From positions 1 to 59,127 of the forward strand of contig JAXHVN010000045.1 in the NCBI GenBank assembly GCA_034189165.1: a DNA stretch of 59,127 nt, given 5' to 3'. This DNA comes from JAASSS01 sp021767745 (GTDB lineage: Bacteria > Pseudomonadota > Gammaproteobacteria > UBA5335). Positions 15,996 to 24,985 of the stretch are shown here, in pieces; positions within the stretch are counted from its first letter, which is position 1, and each line of letters opens with the position of its first letter. Under the pieces are notes generated by a model. That model was given only the letters and a program-made list of their open reading frames with translations. It did no database searches and was not told the origin of the DNA. Made by a program: the position numbers and the translations under genes.

Positions 15996-17546
15996 ATGAC
16001 GCCTGAAGCAGAGCACAACGAGCAGTCAGCCGGCCCGGCCGGCCACGACCCGAGGGCCGGCGAGTCCACCGAGCAGATGCTGATCGCGCAGCGCCGCGAG
16101 AAACTGGCGCAACTGCGGGCAGCCGGTCAGGCCTATCCCAACGATTTCCGCCGCGATGCGTTGGCCGCCGAGCTGCACGCGGCTCACGATGCGCATGACT
16201 CCGACTGGCTGGAGGCCAATCCGCAACCGGTCAGCGTGGCCGGGCGGATGCTGGCCAAGCGGGTCATGGGCAAGGCCAGCTTCGCCCAGCTGCAGGATAT
16301 GAGCGGGCGCATCCAGCTCTTTCTGCAGCGTGATGCCCTCGGCGAGGCCTATCAAGCCTTCAAGGGCTGGGATGTCGGCGACATCCTCGGCGCCACCGGC
16401 ACCCTGTTTCGCACGCGCACCGGCGAGCTGTCGGTGCGCGTGGAGCGACTGCGCCTGCTGACCAAGTCGCTGCGTCCGCTGCCGGAGAAGTACCACGGCC
16501 TGACCGATCAGGAGCAGCGTTATCGCCAGCGCTACGTCGACCTGATCATGAACCCGCAGTCGGCCGAGGTCTTTCGCGTCCGCAGCCGGATGATCCGCCA
16601 GATCCGCAGCTTCTTCGATGCCCGTGGCTTCCTGGAGGTGGAGACACCGATGATGCAGCCGCTCGCCGGCGGCGCCGCGGCCCGGCCGTTCATCACGCAT
16701 CACAACGCGCTGGACATGCCGCTGTACCTGCGGATCGCGCCGGAGCTCTACCTCAAGCGGCTGGTCGTGGGCGGCTTCGAGCAGGTCTACGAGATCAACC
16801 GCAATTTCCGCAACGAAGGGCTGTCCACGCGGCACAACCCCGAATTCACCATGCTGGAGTTCTATCAGGCCTACGTGGACCACCACGCGCTGATGGACCT
16901 GACCGAGGGCCTGCTGCGCGAGTTGGCGCAATCGGTACTCGGTACCTCGACCCTGACCTATCAGGGCGAGCATTACGATCTGGCCCGGCCGTTCGCCCGC
17001 CTGACGGTGAACCAGGCAATCCTGGCGCACAATCCACAGATCGACGCCGCGGCGCTCGACGATCCCGCCGCGGCGCGGACGCTGGCCGAAGGGCTCGGCA
17101 TCGCGCCGCAGGCCGGCTGGGGCCTGGGCAAGTTGCAGGTGGAAATCTTCGAGAAGACCGTGGAGCACCGTCTGCGCCAGCCGACCTTCATCACCGCCTA
17201 TCCGCTCGAGGTCTCGCCGCTCGCCCGGCCGAGCGACGCCGAGCCGACGCTCACGGACCGGTTCGAGCTGTTCATCGGCGGCCGCGAGATCGCCAACGGC
17301 TTCTCCGAGCTGAACGATGCGGAGGATCAGGCGGCGCGGTTCCGGCGCCAGGCCGAGCAGAAGGCGGCTGGCGACGAGGAGGCGATGCACTACGACGCCG
17401 ACTACGTGCGGGCACTCGAATACGGCCTGCCGCCCACGGCAGGCGAGGGGATCGGCATCGACCGGCTGGTGATGCTGTTCACCGACCAGCCCTCGATTCG
17501 CGACGTGCTGCTGTTCCCGCTGTTGCGCCAGCGCGACGGCGGCTGA
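15996..17546 (+). CDS. lysS: lysyl-tRNA synthetase, class II
   Basis: Charges tRNA-Lys. The 516-residue protein has an N-terminal anticodon-binding OB fold (about residues 75-185) and a class II catalytic core. Motif 2 is around EINRNFRNEGLSTRHNPEF. Motif 3 is GEGIGIDRLVMLFTD followed by SIRDVLLFP. The lysine-specific segment AARPFITHHNALDMPLYLRI is intact. A short hydrophilic extension precedes the usual start, and the ATG at 15996 is the first reasonable codon. The gene is convergent with ygfZ. Confidence 0.96.
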   Translation: MTPEAEHNEQSAGPAGHDPRAGESTEQMLIAQRREKLAQLRAAGQAYPNDFRRDALAAELHAAHDAHDSDWLEANPQPVSVAGRMLAKRVMGKASFAQLQDMSGRIQLFLQRDALGEAYQAFKGWDVGDILGATGTLFRTRTGELSVRVERLRLLTKSLRPLPEKYHGLTDQEQRYRQRYVDLIMNPQSAEVFRVRSRMIRQIRSFFDARGFLEVETPMMQPLAGGAAARPFITHHNALDMPLYLRIAPELYLKRLVVGGFEQVYEINRNFRNEGLSTRHNPEFTMLEFYQAYVDHHALMDLTEGLLRELAQSVLGTSTLTYQGEHYDLARPFARLTVNQAILAHNPQIDAAALDDPAAARTLAEGLGIAPQAGWGLGKLQVEIFEKTVEHRLRQPTFITAYPLEVSPLARPSDAEPTLTDRFELFIGGREIANGFSELNDAEDQAARFRRQAEQKAAGDEEAMHYDADYVRALEYGLPPTAGEGIGIDRLVMLFTDQPSIRDVLLFPLLRQRDGG

Positions 17547-17547
17547 A

Positions 17548-17566
17548 GCCGCGCCGATCGCGCGGC
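17548..17566. terminator. hairpin between convergent lysS and ygfZ
   Basis: The inverted repeat GCCGCGC (17548-17554) / GCGCGGC (17560-17566) has a 5-base loop in the 27-base gap between the two stops. No T-tract follows on either strand, so terminator function is doubtful. Confidence 0.3.
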
Positions 17567-17573
17567 GTCGGCC

Positions 17574-18626
17574 TCAGTCGGCCGCAGTCCGGCGCGGCGG
17601 TGGCAGCGGGTAGGGCGGCGGCGCCAGCGTGATCGTCTCTCCCTGCGGCTGACCGAGATGCACCGGCGCGTCGGCCGCCTGCAGCCGCGCGACCACGAGC
17701 AATTCGTTGCCGCCGTCCGGATGCGGCTCGGCGTCGAGCACTTCGCCGATCGGCTGGCCGGCGCCGTCGTAGACCGGCGTCAGCCGGGCGGGCGTCTCCT
17801 GCAGCCGGACCAGCGCGCGGAACATCCGCCGCTTGAGCGTGCCGCGAAAATGCATGCGGGCCACGATCTCCTGGCCCGGGTAGCATCCCTTCTCCACGCT
17901 GATCGCGCCCAGGGCATCGAGGTTCAGGCTCTGTGGCAGGAACTGCTCGCTCGTGTCCGGATAGATCGTCGGGATGCCGCCGAGGATGTCCAGCAGCCGC
18001 CAGGGAGAGGGGCCGATCGGCGCGCAGCGCACATTGAGCTGCTCCCATACCGACTGCAGCCGCGCGAGTTCGCCCAGCAGCTGGAAGCGCGGATGCGGGC
18101 CGGGCAGGCGCAGCACGAGCAACTGCCCGGCGCTGGCAACCTCATCCGCTGCGCCCGGGACGGGCACGCCCGCCTGCTGCAGCTCCTGCGCCATCCCCGG
18201 GCCACTGGCGCCGATGCGGACGAAGCGATCGGACGCATCCGACAGCCGCACCCGATCACGCAGCACGAAGCGCCGCAGCCGCTGCATCGCCGGCTCCAGA
18301 TTCTCCCGCGGCAGCGCCAGATAGTAGGCTTGGGCATCCCGGAAGACGCGGAAGCTGGAGATGACCCGCCCCTGCGGATTGAGATGGCAGCTCAGCCGGC
18401 TTTGCCCGGCCGATAGCGCGCGAACTTCGCCGGCGAGCTGGCGGTGCAGGAAGTCCGCCGCATCCTCGCCCTCCAGGGCGATCAGTCCCAGGTGGGACAG
18501 GTCGCAGATGATGTTGCCGCTCATCACCATGCGCCGTTCCCGTTCGGGATTGCCGTAGTGGAGGATGCGTGCGTCGTCGAATTCCGCGCCGTTGTCGATG
18601 AGAAATCGCTGCCAGTCCGGCTTCAT
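17574..18626 (-). CDS. ygfZ: tRNA-modifying / Fe-S maintenance protein YgfZ
   Basis: A folate-binding, GcvT-like protein that supports assembly or repair of some Fe-S enzymes and affects tRNA thiomethylation by MiaB. The 350-residue product has the signature motif K-G-C-Y-P-G-Q-E within SVEKGCYPGQEIVARMH, whose Cys is essential in relatives. CDLSHLGLIALEGEDAADFLH near the start is typical of the GcvT fold. The ATG at 18626 gives the normal N-terminus. It is divergent from the hypothetical at 18648 with only about 21 bases between starts. Confidence 0.92.
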   Translation of the reverse strand: MKPDWQRFLIDNGAEFDDARILHYGNPERERRMVMSGNIICDLSHLGLIALEGEDAADFLHRQLAGEVRALSAGQSRLSCHLNPQGRVISSFRVFRDAQAYYLALPRENLEPAMQRLRRFVLRDRVRLSDASDRFVRIGASGPGMAQELQQAGVPVPGAADEVASAGQLLVLRLPGPHPRFQLLGELARLQSVWEQLNVRCAPIGPSPWRLLDILGGIPTIYPDTSEQFLPQSLNLDALGAISVEKGCYPGQEIVARMHFRGTLKRRMFRALVRLQETPARLTPVYDGAGQPIGEVLDAEPHPDGGNELLVVARLQAADAPVHLGQPQGETITLAPPPYPLPPPRRTAAD

Positions 18627-18647
18627 GGGCGTCGGTTCCTGCGTGGG

Positions 18648-19511
18648 ATGGGCCTCGGCATGGTAGGCAATCGGCGCAGTGGTGTCAGCCGGCCGGGCGC
18701 GCGGCGAGGACTGCGCTGGCTGGCGCTGGGCCTGCTGCAGCTGGCGCCGGTGCTTGCCCTGGCCCAGCCGGTCCACACGCTGTACTGGCAGGACGATGAG
18801 GGACCGGTGCGGATCGTGTTGCCCCGGGCATCGGCGCCAGTGCCGCTGATCCTGCTCTCCCCGCCGCTGCTCGCCGATGAGCGCTGGTGGGCGTCGATCG
18901 CCGCGGCCTGGGCCGCGCGCGGCTATGTGGTGGTGACGCCACGTCATCGCGATGCCGGCAACGCGCCGCTGCCGAATCCGTTCGCCCTGCGCCATCGTGA
19001 CTTGCGAGGGGAACGGCTGTGGCAACTGCTCTGGGCACTGCCCGAGCGTGTGCCGGCGATCGCCGCACGCTGGGATGGCGAGCGGCTGGGGCTGCTCGGC
19101 GCCGGCGCTGGCGCGGCCGACATGGCAGCGCTCGCCGCCCGACTGCAGAGCGCACCGCTGCCGGTCGTCGCAATAGATCGGCCGCGGCTGGCGCTGGTGC
19201 TGGTCAATCCACCGGCAGTGCTTGCCGCGCCGGATGTGCCGACGCTGTGGGCCAGTGATCGCCGTGGCTGCCGCTGGCGTTGCGAGGCGCGACGCCGGGC
19301 CGCCCTGACCCCCTTCGCGGGCGACGCCCCGGGCGATGCGTTCGTGCTGTCGCTGTCGCCTGACCTCAGCGGGGGCGGCGCCATCTGGGGCCGTGTCGGC
19401 GGCGGGTTCTGGGATGCCTATCTCAAGGATGCGCCAGCGGGTCTGGCGGTGTTCGAGCAGGATGGCCTTGGGCGGCAGACGGCTCAGCGGGCGCAGGCGA
19501 GCGCCCGCTGA
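18648..19511 (+). CDS. exported alpha/beta-hydrolase-like protein without a nucleophile Ser
   Basis: A 287-residue protein of unknown function. A probable signal peptide (RRGLRWLALGLLQLAPVLALA) ends near residue 36. The rest follows the layout of dienelactone-hydrolase-like alpha/beta folds: an early strand VPLILLSPPLLADERWW, then YVVVTPRHRDAGNAP. The strand-turn-helix at the nucleophile elbow, where G-x-S-x-G is expected, reads LLGAGAGAADMA with Ala in place of Ser. If this is a hydrolase fold, it is probably non-catalytic. A second start at 18660 is equally possible. It converges on the tandem exported paralogues. Family assignment is tentative. Confidence 0.6.
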   Translation: MGLGMVGNRRSGVSRPGARRGLRWLALGLLQLAPVLALAQPVHTLYWQDDEGPVRIVLPRASAPVPLILLSPPLLADERWWASIAAAWAARGYVVVTPRHRDAGNAPLPNPFALRHRDLRGERLWQLLWALPERVPAIAARWDGERLGLLGAGAGAADMAALAARLQSAPLPVVAIDRPRLALVLVNPPAVLAAPDVPTLWASDRRGCRWRCEARRRAALTPFAGDAPGDAFVLSLSPDLSGGGAIWGRVGGGFWDAYLKDAPAGLAVFEQDGLGRQTAQRAQASAR

Positions 19512-19539
19512 GCACGTGCTCCGCTCCCGGCCGACGGCC

Positions 19540-20979
19540 TCAGAGCTCGCGTACCTGCACGGTCGGGGTCTGCTCGGAGGCCCGGGCGAAGCCATCGGGA
19601 CCCAGTGCGCCCACCGTGGCCGGGAACCAGAGGATCGCCGACAGATCGATGTTCAGCTTGCCCTTGGGCAGCTCGTTCACGCGGGCGCCGAAGCGAGGCA
19701 GGGCCCCGGGGAAGTCCTCCACATCGAAGGTGACCTCCGGATCCGCCGCGTCGACGTAGAGCAGGTCCGCCTGCACCGGCCAGTCGGGCGGGATGTCGAC
19801 CTTCAGCATCACGTCCCAGCCGCGACCGCTCTCCAGCCACATCCAGGCCGCTTCCGGGATGTCGATGTTCATCTTCTGCTCGACGCTGCTGATCTTGCCG
19901 TCGACCTTGCCCATCTGCCCGGTCGGATTCACCGCCGCGGCGAAACGGCCGCCCTGCAGGTCGTGCATGTCCAGGCCGAGGTCGATGACCGGCCGGTTCA
20001 GCACCCGGGTCAGGATTTCGCCGCCCGGGATGTTCAGCCGCACCGGCAGAGAAATACCCTGGTCGTAGAGCATCATGTCGGTGCGGATGAAGAACACCGG
20101 GATGTTCGCCACCACCACGCGGATCTGCATCAGCAGTACGTCGCGGATCGGACCATGCTTGACGCCGAGCAGGCGCGCCTCGAGGTTCTCCACGCCGACC
20201 GACAACCGCGGCCAGCGCGTCACCACTCCGGTGGACAGGTCCAGGATCAGCGCGTCCAGCACACGGTGATCCGGTGTCGGCCCGGCGTTGGCGCGGAAGG
20301 TGTCGAAGATCAGCAGGTTGTCCTGCGACTGCACGAAGTTGTAGAACGTGGACTCGAACTGGCGGCGGTTCTCGTCGTAGCGCACATAGCGGGCCGGACT
20401 GCGGACCGGACCGCCGGTGACCACATAGGCGTAGCGATCGCCTCGCTCGGTCGCCACCCGGATTTCCTGCACCAGTTTCCCACTGGGCGGCTGCTGGTCC
20501 GCCGGCAGGGTTTCGGTGCCGGCATCGCGCAGCATGAAGACGATCTCGTCCTCGGCGTCGAGCGTGCCGGCCCGGCCGGCGACGCCTGCGTCCGAGACGC
20601 CTTCGACATAGACCCAGCCATCCTCGTCCTTCTCGTCGATCTGGAACGGGATCGGCACCAGTTTGCCGGCGCGGACCGCCATCAGGCCGAGGTCCTCGAT
20701 CGGCGTGCCGAGCACGGCACTGGCCTTGTTGCCTTTCACGACCACCGGGTGCACCCAGGTGTAGGGATTCAGGCCGAGGTCGCCGACCAGCCGGTCCCAC
20801 TGCTCGGTCGTGAGCCGGCGCGGGATGTCGCGGTGGTGGGCGAGATAGTCGGGCTCCGACTCGATCGTGCGAAGCAGTTGCTGGTATTCGGCCTCGTCGA
20901 TCGAGCCGTAATCGGCCGCGAGTACAGGCGCTCCGAACAGGCACCAGCCCAGTATCAGGACGACGATCACATGGCGCAT
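19540..20979 (-). CDS. exported protein of unknown family, paralogue A of a tandem pair
   Basis: I do not recognise a named family. The 479-residue product has a clear signal peptide (MRHVIVVLILGWCLFGAPVLA, cleavage near AA-D). It then has a short helical region and a long mixed region with the blocks LVPIPFQIDEKDEDGWVYVE, DEIVFMLRDAG, RVVVANIPVFFIRTD and DQGISLPVRLNIPGGE. The same blocks in the same order occur in the neighbouring gene at 21128-22606, so the two arose by tandem duplication. The start at 20979 is set by a near-perfect AAGGAGGT four bases upstream. No catalytic motif or lipobox is seen. A periplasmic or surface beta-rich protein is the likeliest description. Confidence 0.85.
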   Translation of the reverse strand: MRHVIVVLILGWCLFGAPVLAADYGSIDEAEYQQLLRTIESEPDYLAHHRDIPRRLTTEQWDRLVGDLGLNPYTWVHPVVVKGNKASAVLGTPIEDLGLMAVRAGKLVPIPFQIDEKDEDGWVYVEGVSDAGVAGRAGTLDAEDEIVFMLRDAGTETLPADQQPPSGKLVQEIRVATERGDRYAYVVTGGPVRSPARYVRYDENRRQFESTFYNFVQSQDNLLIFDTFRANAGPTPDHRVLDALILDLSTGVVTRWPRLSVGVENLEARLLGVKHGPIRDVLLMQIRVVVANIPVFFIRTDMMLYDQGISLPVRLNIPGGEILTRVLNRPVIDLGLDMHDLQGGRFAAAVNPTGQMGKVDGKISSVEQKMNIDIPEAAWMWLESGRGWDVMLKVDIPPDWPVQADLLYVDAADPEVTFDVEDFPGALPRFGARVNELPKGKLNIDLSAILWFPATVGALGPDGFARASEQTPTVQVREL

Positions 20980-21081
20980 GCTGACCTCCTTGTCGGCATC
21001 GTTGACGAGCGGCACTCCCTGGCCGCCCCGACTCCAGTGCTAGTACAAGGCGGCGGCGAGCGCCAGCCACCGGCATTGTGA

Positions 21082-21122
21082 CGGCAGCCGGGGCAGGCGG
21101 GACCCGCTCACCCCGGCTGCCG
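21082..21122 (-). terminator. long hairpin between the tandem exported paralogues
   Basis: The arms CGGCAGCCGGGG (21082-21093) and CCCCGGCTGCCG (21111-21122) are perfectly complementary over 12 bases. The 17-base loop contains a further GCGGG/CCCGC pairing. On the minus strand it lies just after the stop of paralogue B and before paralogue A. There is no T-tract, so partial termination or an mRNA-stabilising/processing hairpin is more likely than full termination. Confidence 0.55.
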
Positions 21123-21127
21123 CCGAA

Positions 21128-22606
21128 TCAGCCGCCTGGCGCCGCCCGGACCTGCAGCGCCGGTGGATTGCGCACCTCCTGTGCGAAGCCCAGAGGGCCG
21201 CCGGCTCCCACCGTATCGGGAAACCAGAGCATGGCGTCGAGGGAAATATCGAGCTTGCCGACCGGGAAGCCGCGCGCATCGACGCCCACCCGCGGCGTCG
21301 CGCCGGGGAAGTTCTCCCAGTCCGTGGTGGCGCCCGGGTCGTCCTCGTAGCGCAGGTCGAGCTGCTCGGGCCAGTCCGGCGGCAGATCGAAGCGGGCCCA
21401 CAGGTCCCAGCCGCGCTGGCTGGCCAGCCACAGCCAGTTCTTCTCGTGCGAGATCGTCACGGTCTTCTCCAGCGCGCTGAGCTTGCCGTCGACCACGGCG
21501 TAACTGGCAGGATCGGCGCTGCCGGCCGCGTTCACGTGCCCGCCCTGGATGTCCTTGAAGTCCAGTGCGAGGTAGAAGCGCGGCTTGTTCAGGACGCGGG
21601 TGAGCACTTCGCCGCCGGGGATTCGGATCGACACCGGCAGCACGATGCCCTGATCGTAGACCGTGACCTCGCTCCAGATGTTGAACACCGGTATGTTGGC
21701 GACCACGATGCGCAGCTTCAGCAGCGTCAGCGCCCGGACCGGGCCATCCTTCACCCGCACCAGCTCGGCCTTGATGTTGTCGACGCTGTCGAACGAGAGC
21801 CGCGGCCAAGGCGAGATGACGCCGGTGGCCAGTTCGACGTAGATCGTGTCGAGCACGCGCGCATCCTGCGTCGGGCCGACATTCGCGCGGAAGTCCTTGA
21901 AGTCCAGGAAGTTCTGCGGCGAGACCGCGAACTGGTAGTAGGTGTTGCGCGACTGGCCGGTCGTGGCATCGAACGAGACGTAATCCGCCGTGCTGCGCCG
22001 GTCGTCGCCCTGCAGTAGATAGGCATAGCGCGTGCGGCCCTCGTGCGTGAATCGCAGCTCATGCAGGATCTGCCCGGCCGGCGCCCCGTGGTGCGCCGCA
22101 TCGTAGGCGTCCTCACCCGTGTCGCGGTACATGAAGACCAGCTCGTCCTGTGCGTCGAAGACGCCGGGGGTGCCGACGGGCGGCGCCTCGCTGGCCCCCT
22201 CGATATAGGCCCAGCCCTCGGTGTCGCGTTCGTCGATCTGGAAGGGGATCGGTACCAGTTCGCCGCCGCGCACGGCGGCAACCGACAGCGTATCGATTGC
22301 CTTGCCCGCGGCCGTCGGCAGGGTGTCGGCCTCGGCGATCACCGGATGCAGATAGCTGTAGTGGGTGAGTTCCAGCGCCTCGATCGCCTGCGCCAGCTGC
22401 GGCGGGGTCAGGTTCCTCAGTACCTGCGGATGATCGTGCAGGTAGGTCGGCTGGTCGCGATAGGCCTCGATGTGCCGGTTCAGTTCGGCGGCGGTGATAT
22501 CGCCGTAGCCGGCGCTGGCCGTGCCGGCCCATGCCAGGGCCAGCAGTCCGGCCGGCCGCAGCGCCTGCCAGCTGCCGCGGCGTAGCCTCGTGATCGTTCC
22601 ATCCAT
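21128..22606 (-). CDS. exported protein of unknown family, paralogue B of a tandem pair
   Basis: A 492-residue secreted protein. The signal peptide (RPAGLLALAWAGTASA) is followed by mature sequence starting GYGDITAAELNRHIEAY. It aligns end to end with paralogue A. Shared blocks include LVPIPFQIDERDTEGWAYIE, RIVVANIPVF, YDQGIVLPVSIRIPGGE followed by VLTRVLNKP, PPDWPEQLDLRY, and a final LWFPDTVGAGGPLGFA. The ATG at 22606 has GGGAGA eight bases upstream. It precedes paralogue A by 148 bases on the same strand and is divergent from the amidohydrolase. Function is unknown. Conserved Trp, Asp and Pro-Gly-Gly positions suggest a structured, possibly binding, domain. Confidence 0.85.
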   Translation of the reverse strand: MDGTITRLRRGSWQALRPAGLLALAWAGTASAGYGDITAAELNRHIEAYRDQPTYLHDHPQVLRNLTPPQLAQAIEALELTHYSYLHPVIAEADTLPTAAGKAIDTLSVAAVRGGELVPIPFQIDERDTEGWAYIEGASEAPPVGTPGVFDAQDELVFMYRDTGEDAYDAAHHGAPAGQILHELRFTHEGRTRYAYLLQGDDRRSTADYVSFDATTGQSRNTYYQFAVSPQNFLDFKDFRANVGPTQDARVLDTIYVELATGVISPWPRLSFDSVDNIKAELVRVKDGPVRALTLLKLRIVVANIPVFNIWSEVTVYDQGIVLPVSIRIPGGEVLTRVLNKPRFYLALDFKDIQGGHVNAAGSADPASYAVVDGKLSALEKTVTISHEKNWLWLASQRGWDLWARFDLPPDWPEQLDLRYEDDPGATTDWENFPGATPRVGVDARGFPVGKLDISLDAMLWFPDTVGAGGPLGFAQEVRNPPALQVRAAPGG

Positions 22607-22696
22607 GGCGGGTCTCCCTTATTGCTTGTCATTCCTTGCGCGCCGCCCTGCCGATCGCGCCTGGCGAGCATAGGTGAGCCGCATCTATATTGCGTA

Positions 22697-22725
22697 TTGA
22701 CACAACGCGGGCTGAGGTCTGTAGT
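22697..22725 (+). promoter_or_regulatory. putative sigma70 promoter of the amidohydrolase gene
   Basis: A perfect -35 TTGACA (22697-22702), a 17-base spacer and TGTAGT (22720-22725, four of six consensus bases). The start point would be near 22732, about 58 bases before the ATG at 22790. The preceding CTATATTGCG is AT-rich and could serve the divergent paralogue gene. Confidence 0.55.
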
Positions 22726-22789
22726 TGCAGGTCAGCAATCAGAACAGTTGACCGGACGCCACACGCGACCGGTCGGGGGGAAGGACGAC

Positions 22790-24796
22790 ATGGCCAAGCG
22801 AACGTCCGAGGCCGCGGGGACGGGTTGGGACCTGCTGATTCACGACGCGCTCGTCTACGATGGCAGCGGCCGGCTGCCGCGCCGGCTGGATGTGGCAGTG
22901 CGCGATGGACGAGTCGCCGCGCTGGGCGAGGGGCTGGACCGCCATCAGGCGGCCCACACGCTCGATGGCGCCGGCCAGTGGCTGCTGCCCGGTCTGCTCG
23001 ACATCCACACCCACTTCGATCTGGAGGTGGAGGTCGAGCCCGGGCTGCCGGAAGCCGTGCGCCACGGCACGACCACGGTGGTCATGAGCAATTGCAGCCT
23101 TGGCCTGGCCTATGGCCTGCTGCCCGACGAAGCTGGTGGGCGTGACGACAATGCCATCGTCAACTGCTTCGCCCGGGTGGAAAACATGCCGAAGTCGGTG
23201 CTCGCCGCTGCCCTCGGCGAACGGGTCGACTGGGACGAGCCCGGTGCCTATCTCCAGCATCTGGACACCTTGCCGTTGGGCGCCAACGTGGTGCCGATGA
23301 TCCCGCACAGCATGCTGCGAATCGCCGTGATGGGCATGGAGGCGGCGGTGCGCCGGGCGCCGACCGACGAGGAAGTCGCGCGGATGTGCGAATCGCTGGA
23401 GCGGGCGATGCAACGCGGCTACGTCGGTATGTCCACCGACGGGCTGCCGCTGCACTTCCTGGCGAACGATCCCTACCGGGAGGTGGCCATTCCCGCCCAG
23501 CACGCCAGCCGCGCCGAACTGGCCGCGCTGTGCGAGATCGTGCGCCGGCACGAGGGCATCGTGCAGTTCACGCCGAATGCAGAGAATCGCCTGGCGACGG
23601 CGCAGCTGCTGTTCATGAGCTGTGGGCGCCTGCATGGCAAGCCGCTGCGCATGACGGCCACCGCCGCCATGGACCTCAACAGTGCGCCACGTGCCTACAA
23701 GGCACTGCTTGGCCTGTCGAAGCTGATCAACAGCGATTTCATGCGCGGCCATTTCCGCTTTCAGGCGCTGTCGGCCCCGTTTGTCATGTACGGCGACGGT
23801 GCCACGGCGCCGGTGATGGAGGAAAAGCCGTCCTTCCGCCAGCTGGCGGCAATCGATCTGGACGATCGACAGGCTCGCCAGCAGTTGCTCAATGATCCGG
23901 CTTTCTGCGAGCAGTTCCGGCAGGACTGGATGGCTGGCAAATCCGGCTGGACGCTCGCGCATCTGCGCCGGCGGCTGCAGATCGAGCCGGAGCTGTTCGC
24001 GCGCAAGCTCGAAGAGATGACGATGGTCAGCTGCCCAGAGTCGCGGTGGAATGGCGAGAACCTGCAGTCACTCTACGAGCGCCTGCGGCAGTTCCAGCAT
24101 ACCGGCGGCCGGGAGGGCGCGCGTGATGGCGCCGAGGCGGAAGCCTTCCGCCGCTTCCCGGATCCGGCCGACGAGGCCGACTTCCTGCTGCATCTGCTGC
24201 GCAGCTACGACCGGGAGTTCCGCTGGTCGGTGATCACGGCGAACCAGCGGCCGGAGGTGCTGAAGGAGCTGGTCTTCCACCCGCAGACACTGCCCGGGTT
24301 CAACGACAGCGGTGCTCATCTGACCAACATGGCATTCTTCGACGGCAATCTGCGCACGCTGCAGCTGGCGCAGCAGGACGGGTCGCCGGCACTGATGGCC
24401 CGCGCCGTGCGCCGGCTCACGGCCGACGCGGCGGATCTATTCGGTCTGGACGTGGGGCGCATCGAGATCGGCGCGCGCGCCGATCTGGTGATGATCGACC
24501 CGCAGGCGCTGGCCAGCTACGATTCGGAGGCCTGCACCCGGCTGATTCATCGGGAGATCTTCGATCATCCGCAGATGGTCAACCGCTCGGACGGCGTGGT
24601 GCGCAGCGTGATCATCGGCGGGCAAATCGCCTGGGATGGCGAGGCATTCACCCCCGAGTTCGGCCAGCAGGCGATGGGCAGGCCCCTGACCCGCCGCGGC
24701 ACCTCGACAGCGGCCGGCGGCGAGACCCCTGCCGGTGAGGCAGCCGCAGCCGATGCCGAGCACGCAGCGACGTTGCCGGCTGCCGCCTCCGCCTAG
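22790..24796 (+). CDS. D-aminoacylase-like amidohydrolase (Amidohydro_3 family)
   Basis: A metal-dependent amidohydrolase related to N-acyl-D-amino-acid deacylases. The 668-residue product carries the metal motif HTHFD in LLPGLLDIHTHFDLEVEVEP (near residue 76). The following TTTVVMSNCSLGLA contains a Cys at the place of the metal-bridging Cys of D-aminoacylases. A C-terminal Asp lies in NDSGAHLTNMAFFDGN. The closing segment GRIEIGARADLVMIDP is the usual amidohydrolase end. The ATG at 22790 was chosen for the purine-rich GGGGGGAAGGA upstream and because the first strand begins soon after. An Ala/Thr-rich tail of about 35 residues has no assigned role. The true substrate (N-acyl amino acid, lactam or other amide) is unknown. 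Confidence 0.85.
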   Translation: MAKRTSEAAGTGWDLLIHDALVYDGSGRLPRRLDVAVRDGRVAALGEGLDRHQAAHTLDGAGQWLLPGLLDIHTHFDLEVEVEPGLPEAVRHGTTTVVMSNCSLGLAYGLLPDEAGGRDDNAIVNCFARVENMPKSVLAAALGERVDWDEPGAYLQHLDTLPLGANVVPMIPHSMLRIAVMGMEAAVRRAPTDEEVARMCESLERAMQRGYVGMSTDGLPLHFLANDPYREVAIPAQHASRAELAALCEIVRRHEGIVQFTPNAENRLATAQLLFMSCGRLHGKPLRMTATAAMDLNSAPRAYKALLGLSKLINSDFMRGHFRFQALSAPFVMYGDGATAPVMEEKPSFRQLAAIDLDDRQARQQLLNDPAFCEQFRQDWMAGKSGWTLAHLRRRLQIEPELFARKLEEMTMVSCPESRWNGENLQSLYERLRQFQHTGGREGARDGAEAEAFRRFPDPADEADFLLHLLRSYDREFRWSVITANQRPEVLKELVFHPQTLPGFNDSGAHLTNMAFFDGNLRTLQLAQQDGSPALMARAVRRLTADAADLFGLDVGRIEIGARADLVMIDPQALASYDSEACTRLIHREIFDHPQMVNRSDGVVRSVIIGGQIAWDGEAFTPEFGQQAMGRPLTRRGTSTAAGGETPAGEAAAADAEHAATLPAAASA

Positions 24797-24866
24797 CCGA
24801 GCCTGCCGTCGGACCGCCTCCACGCCCGCGGCAGCGAGGCAGTGAGCGGTTTCAGGGGCTGAACGG

Positions 24867-24893
24867 AACAGGGGCGCATCAGCGCCCCTGTTT
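24867..24893. terminator. bidirectional terminator between amidohydrolase and alkB-like gene
   Basis: An 11-base perfect stem (AACAGGGGCGC, 24867-24877, with GCGCCCCTGTT, 24882-24892) and a 4-base loop, ending in TTT on the plus strand and matching A/T on the minus strand. It lies in the 189-base gap between two convergent genes. This is the clearest intrinsic terminator in the window. The rest of the gap holds nothing recognisable. Confidence 0.8.
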
Positions 24894-24985
24894 GCTTACG
24901 CGGCCCCGGGCGAAGTCGCCAGCCGGCCTCTCGCGGCCGGTACCGGCGACCGTCGCGTCCAAAGACGCCTGTTGCGGCTCGGTCC

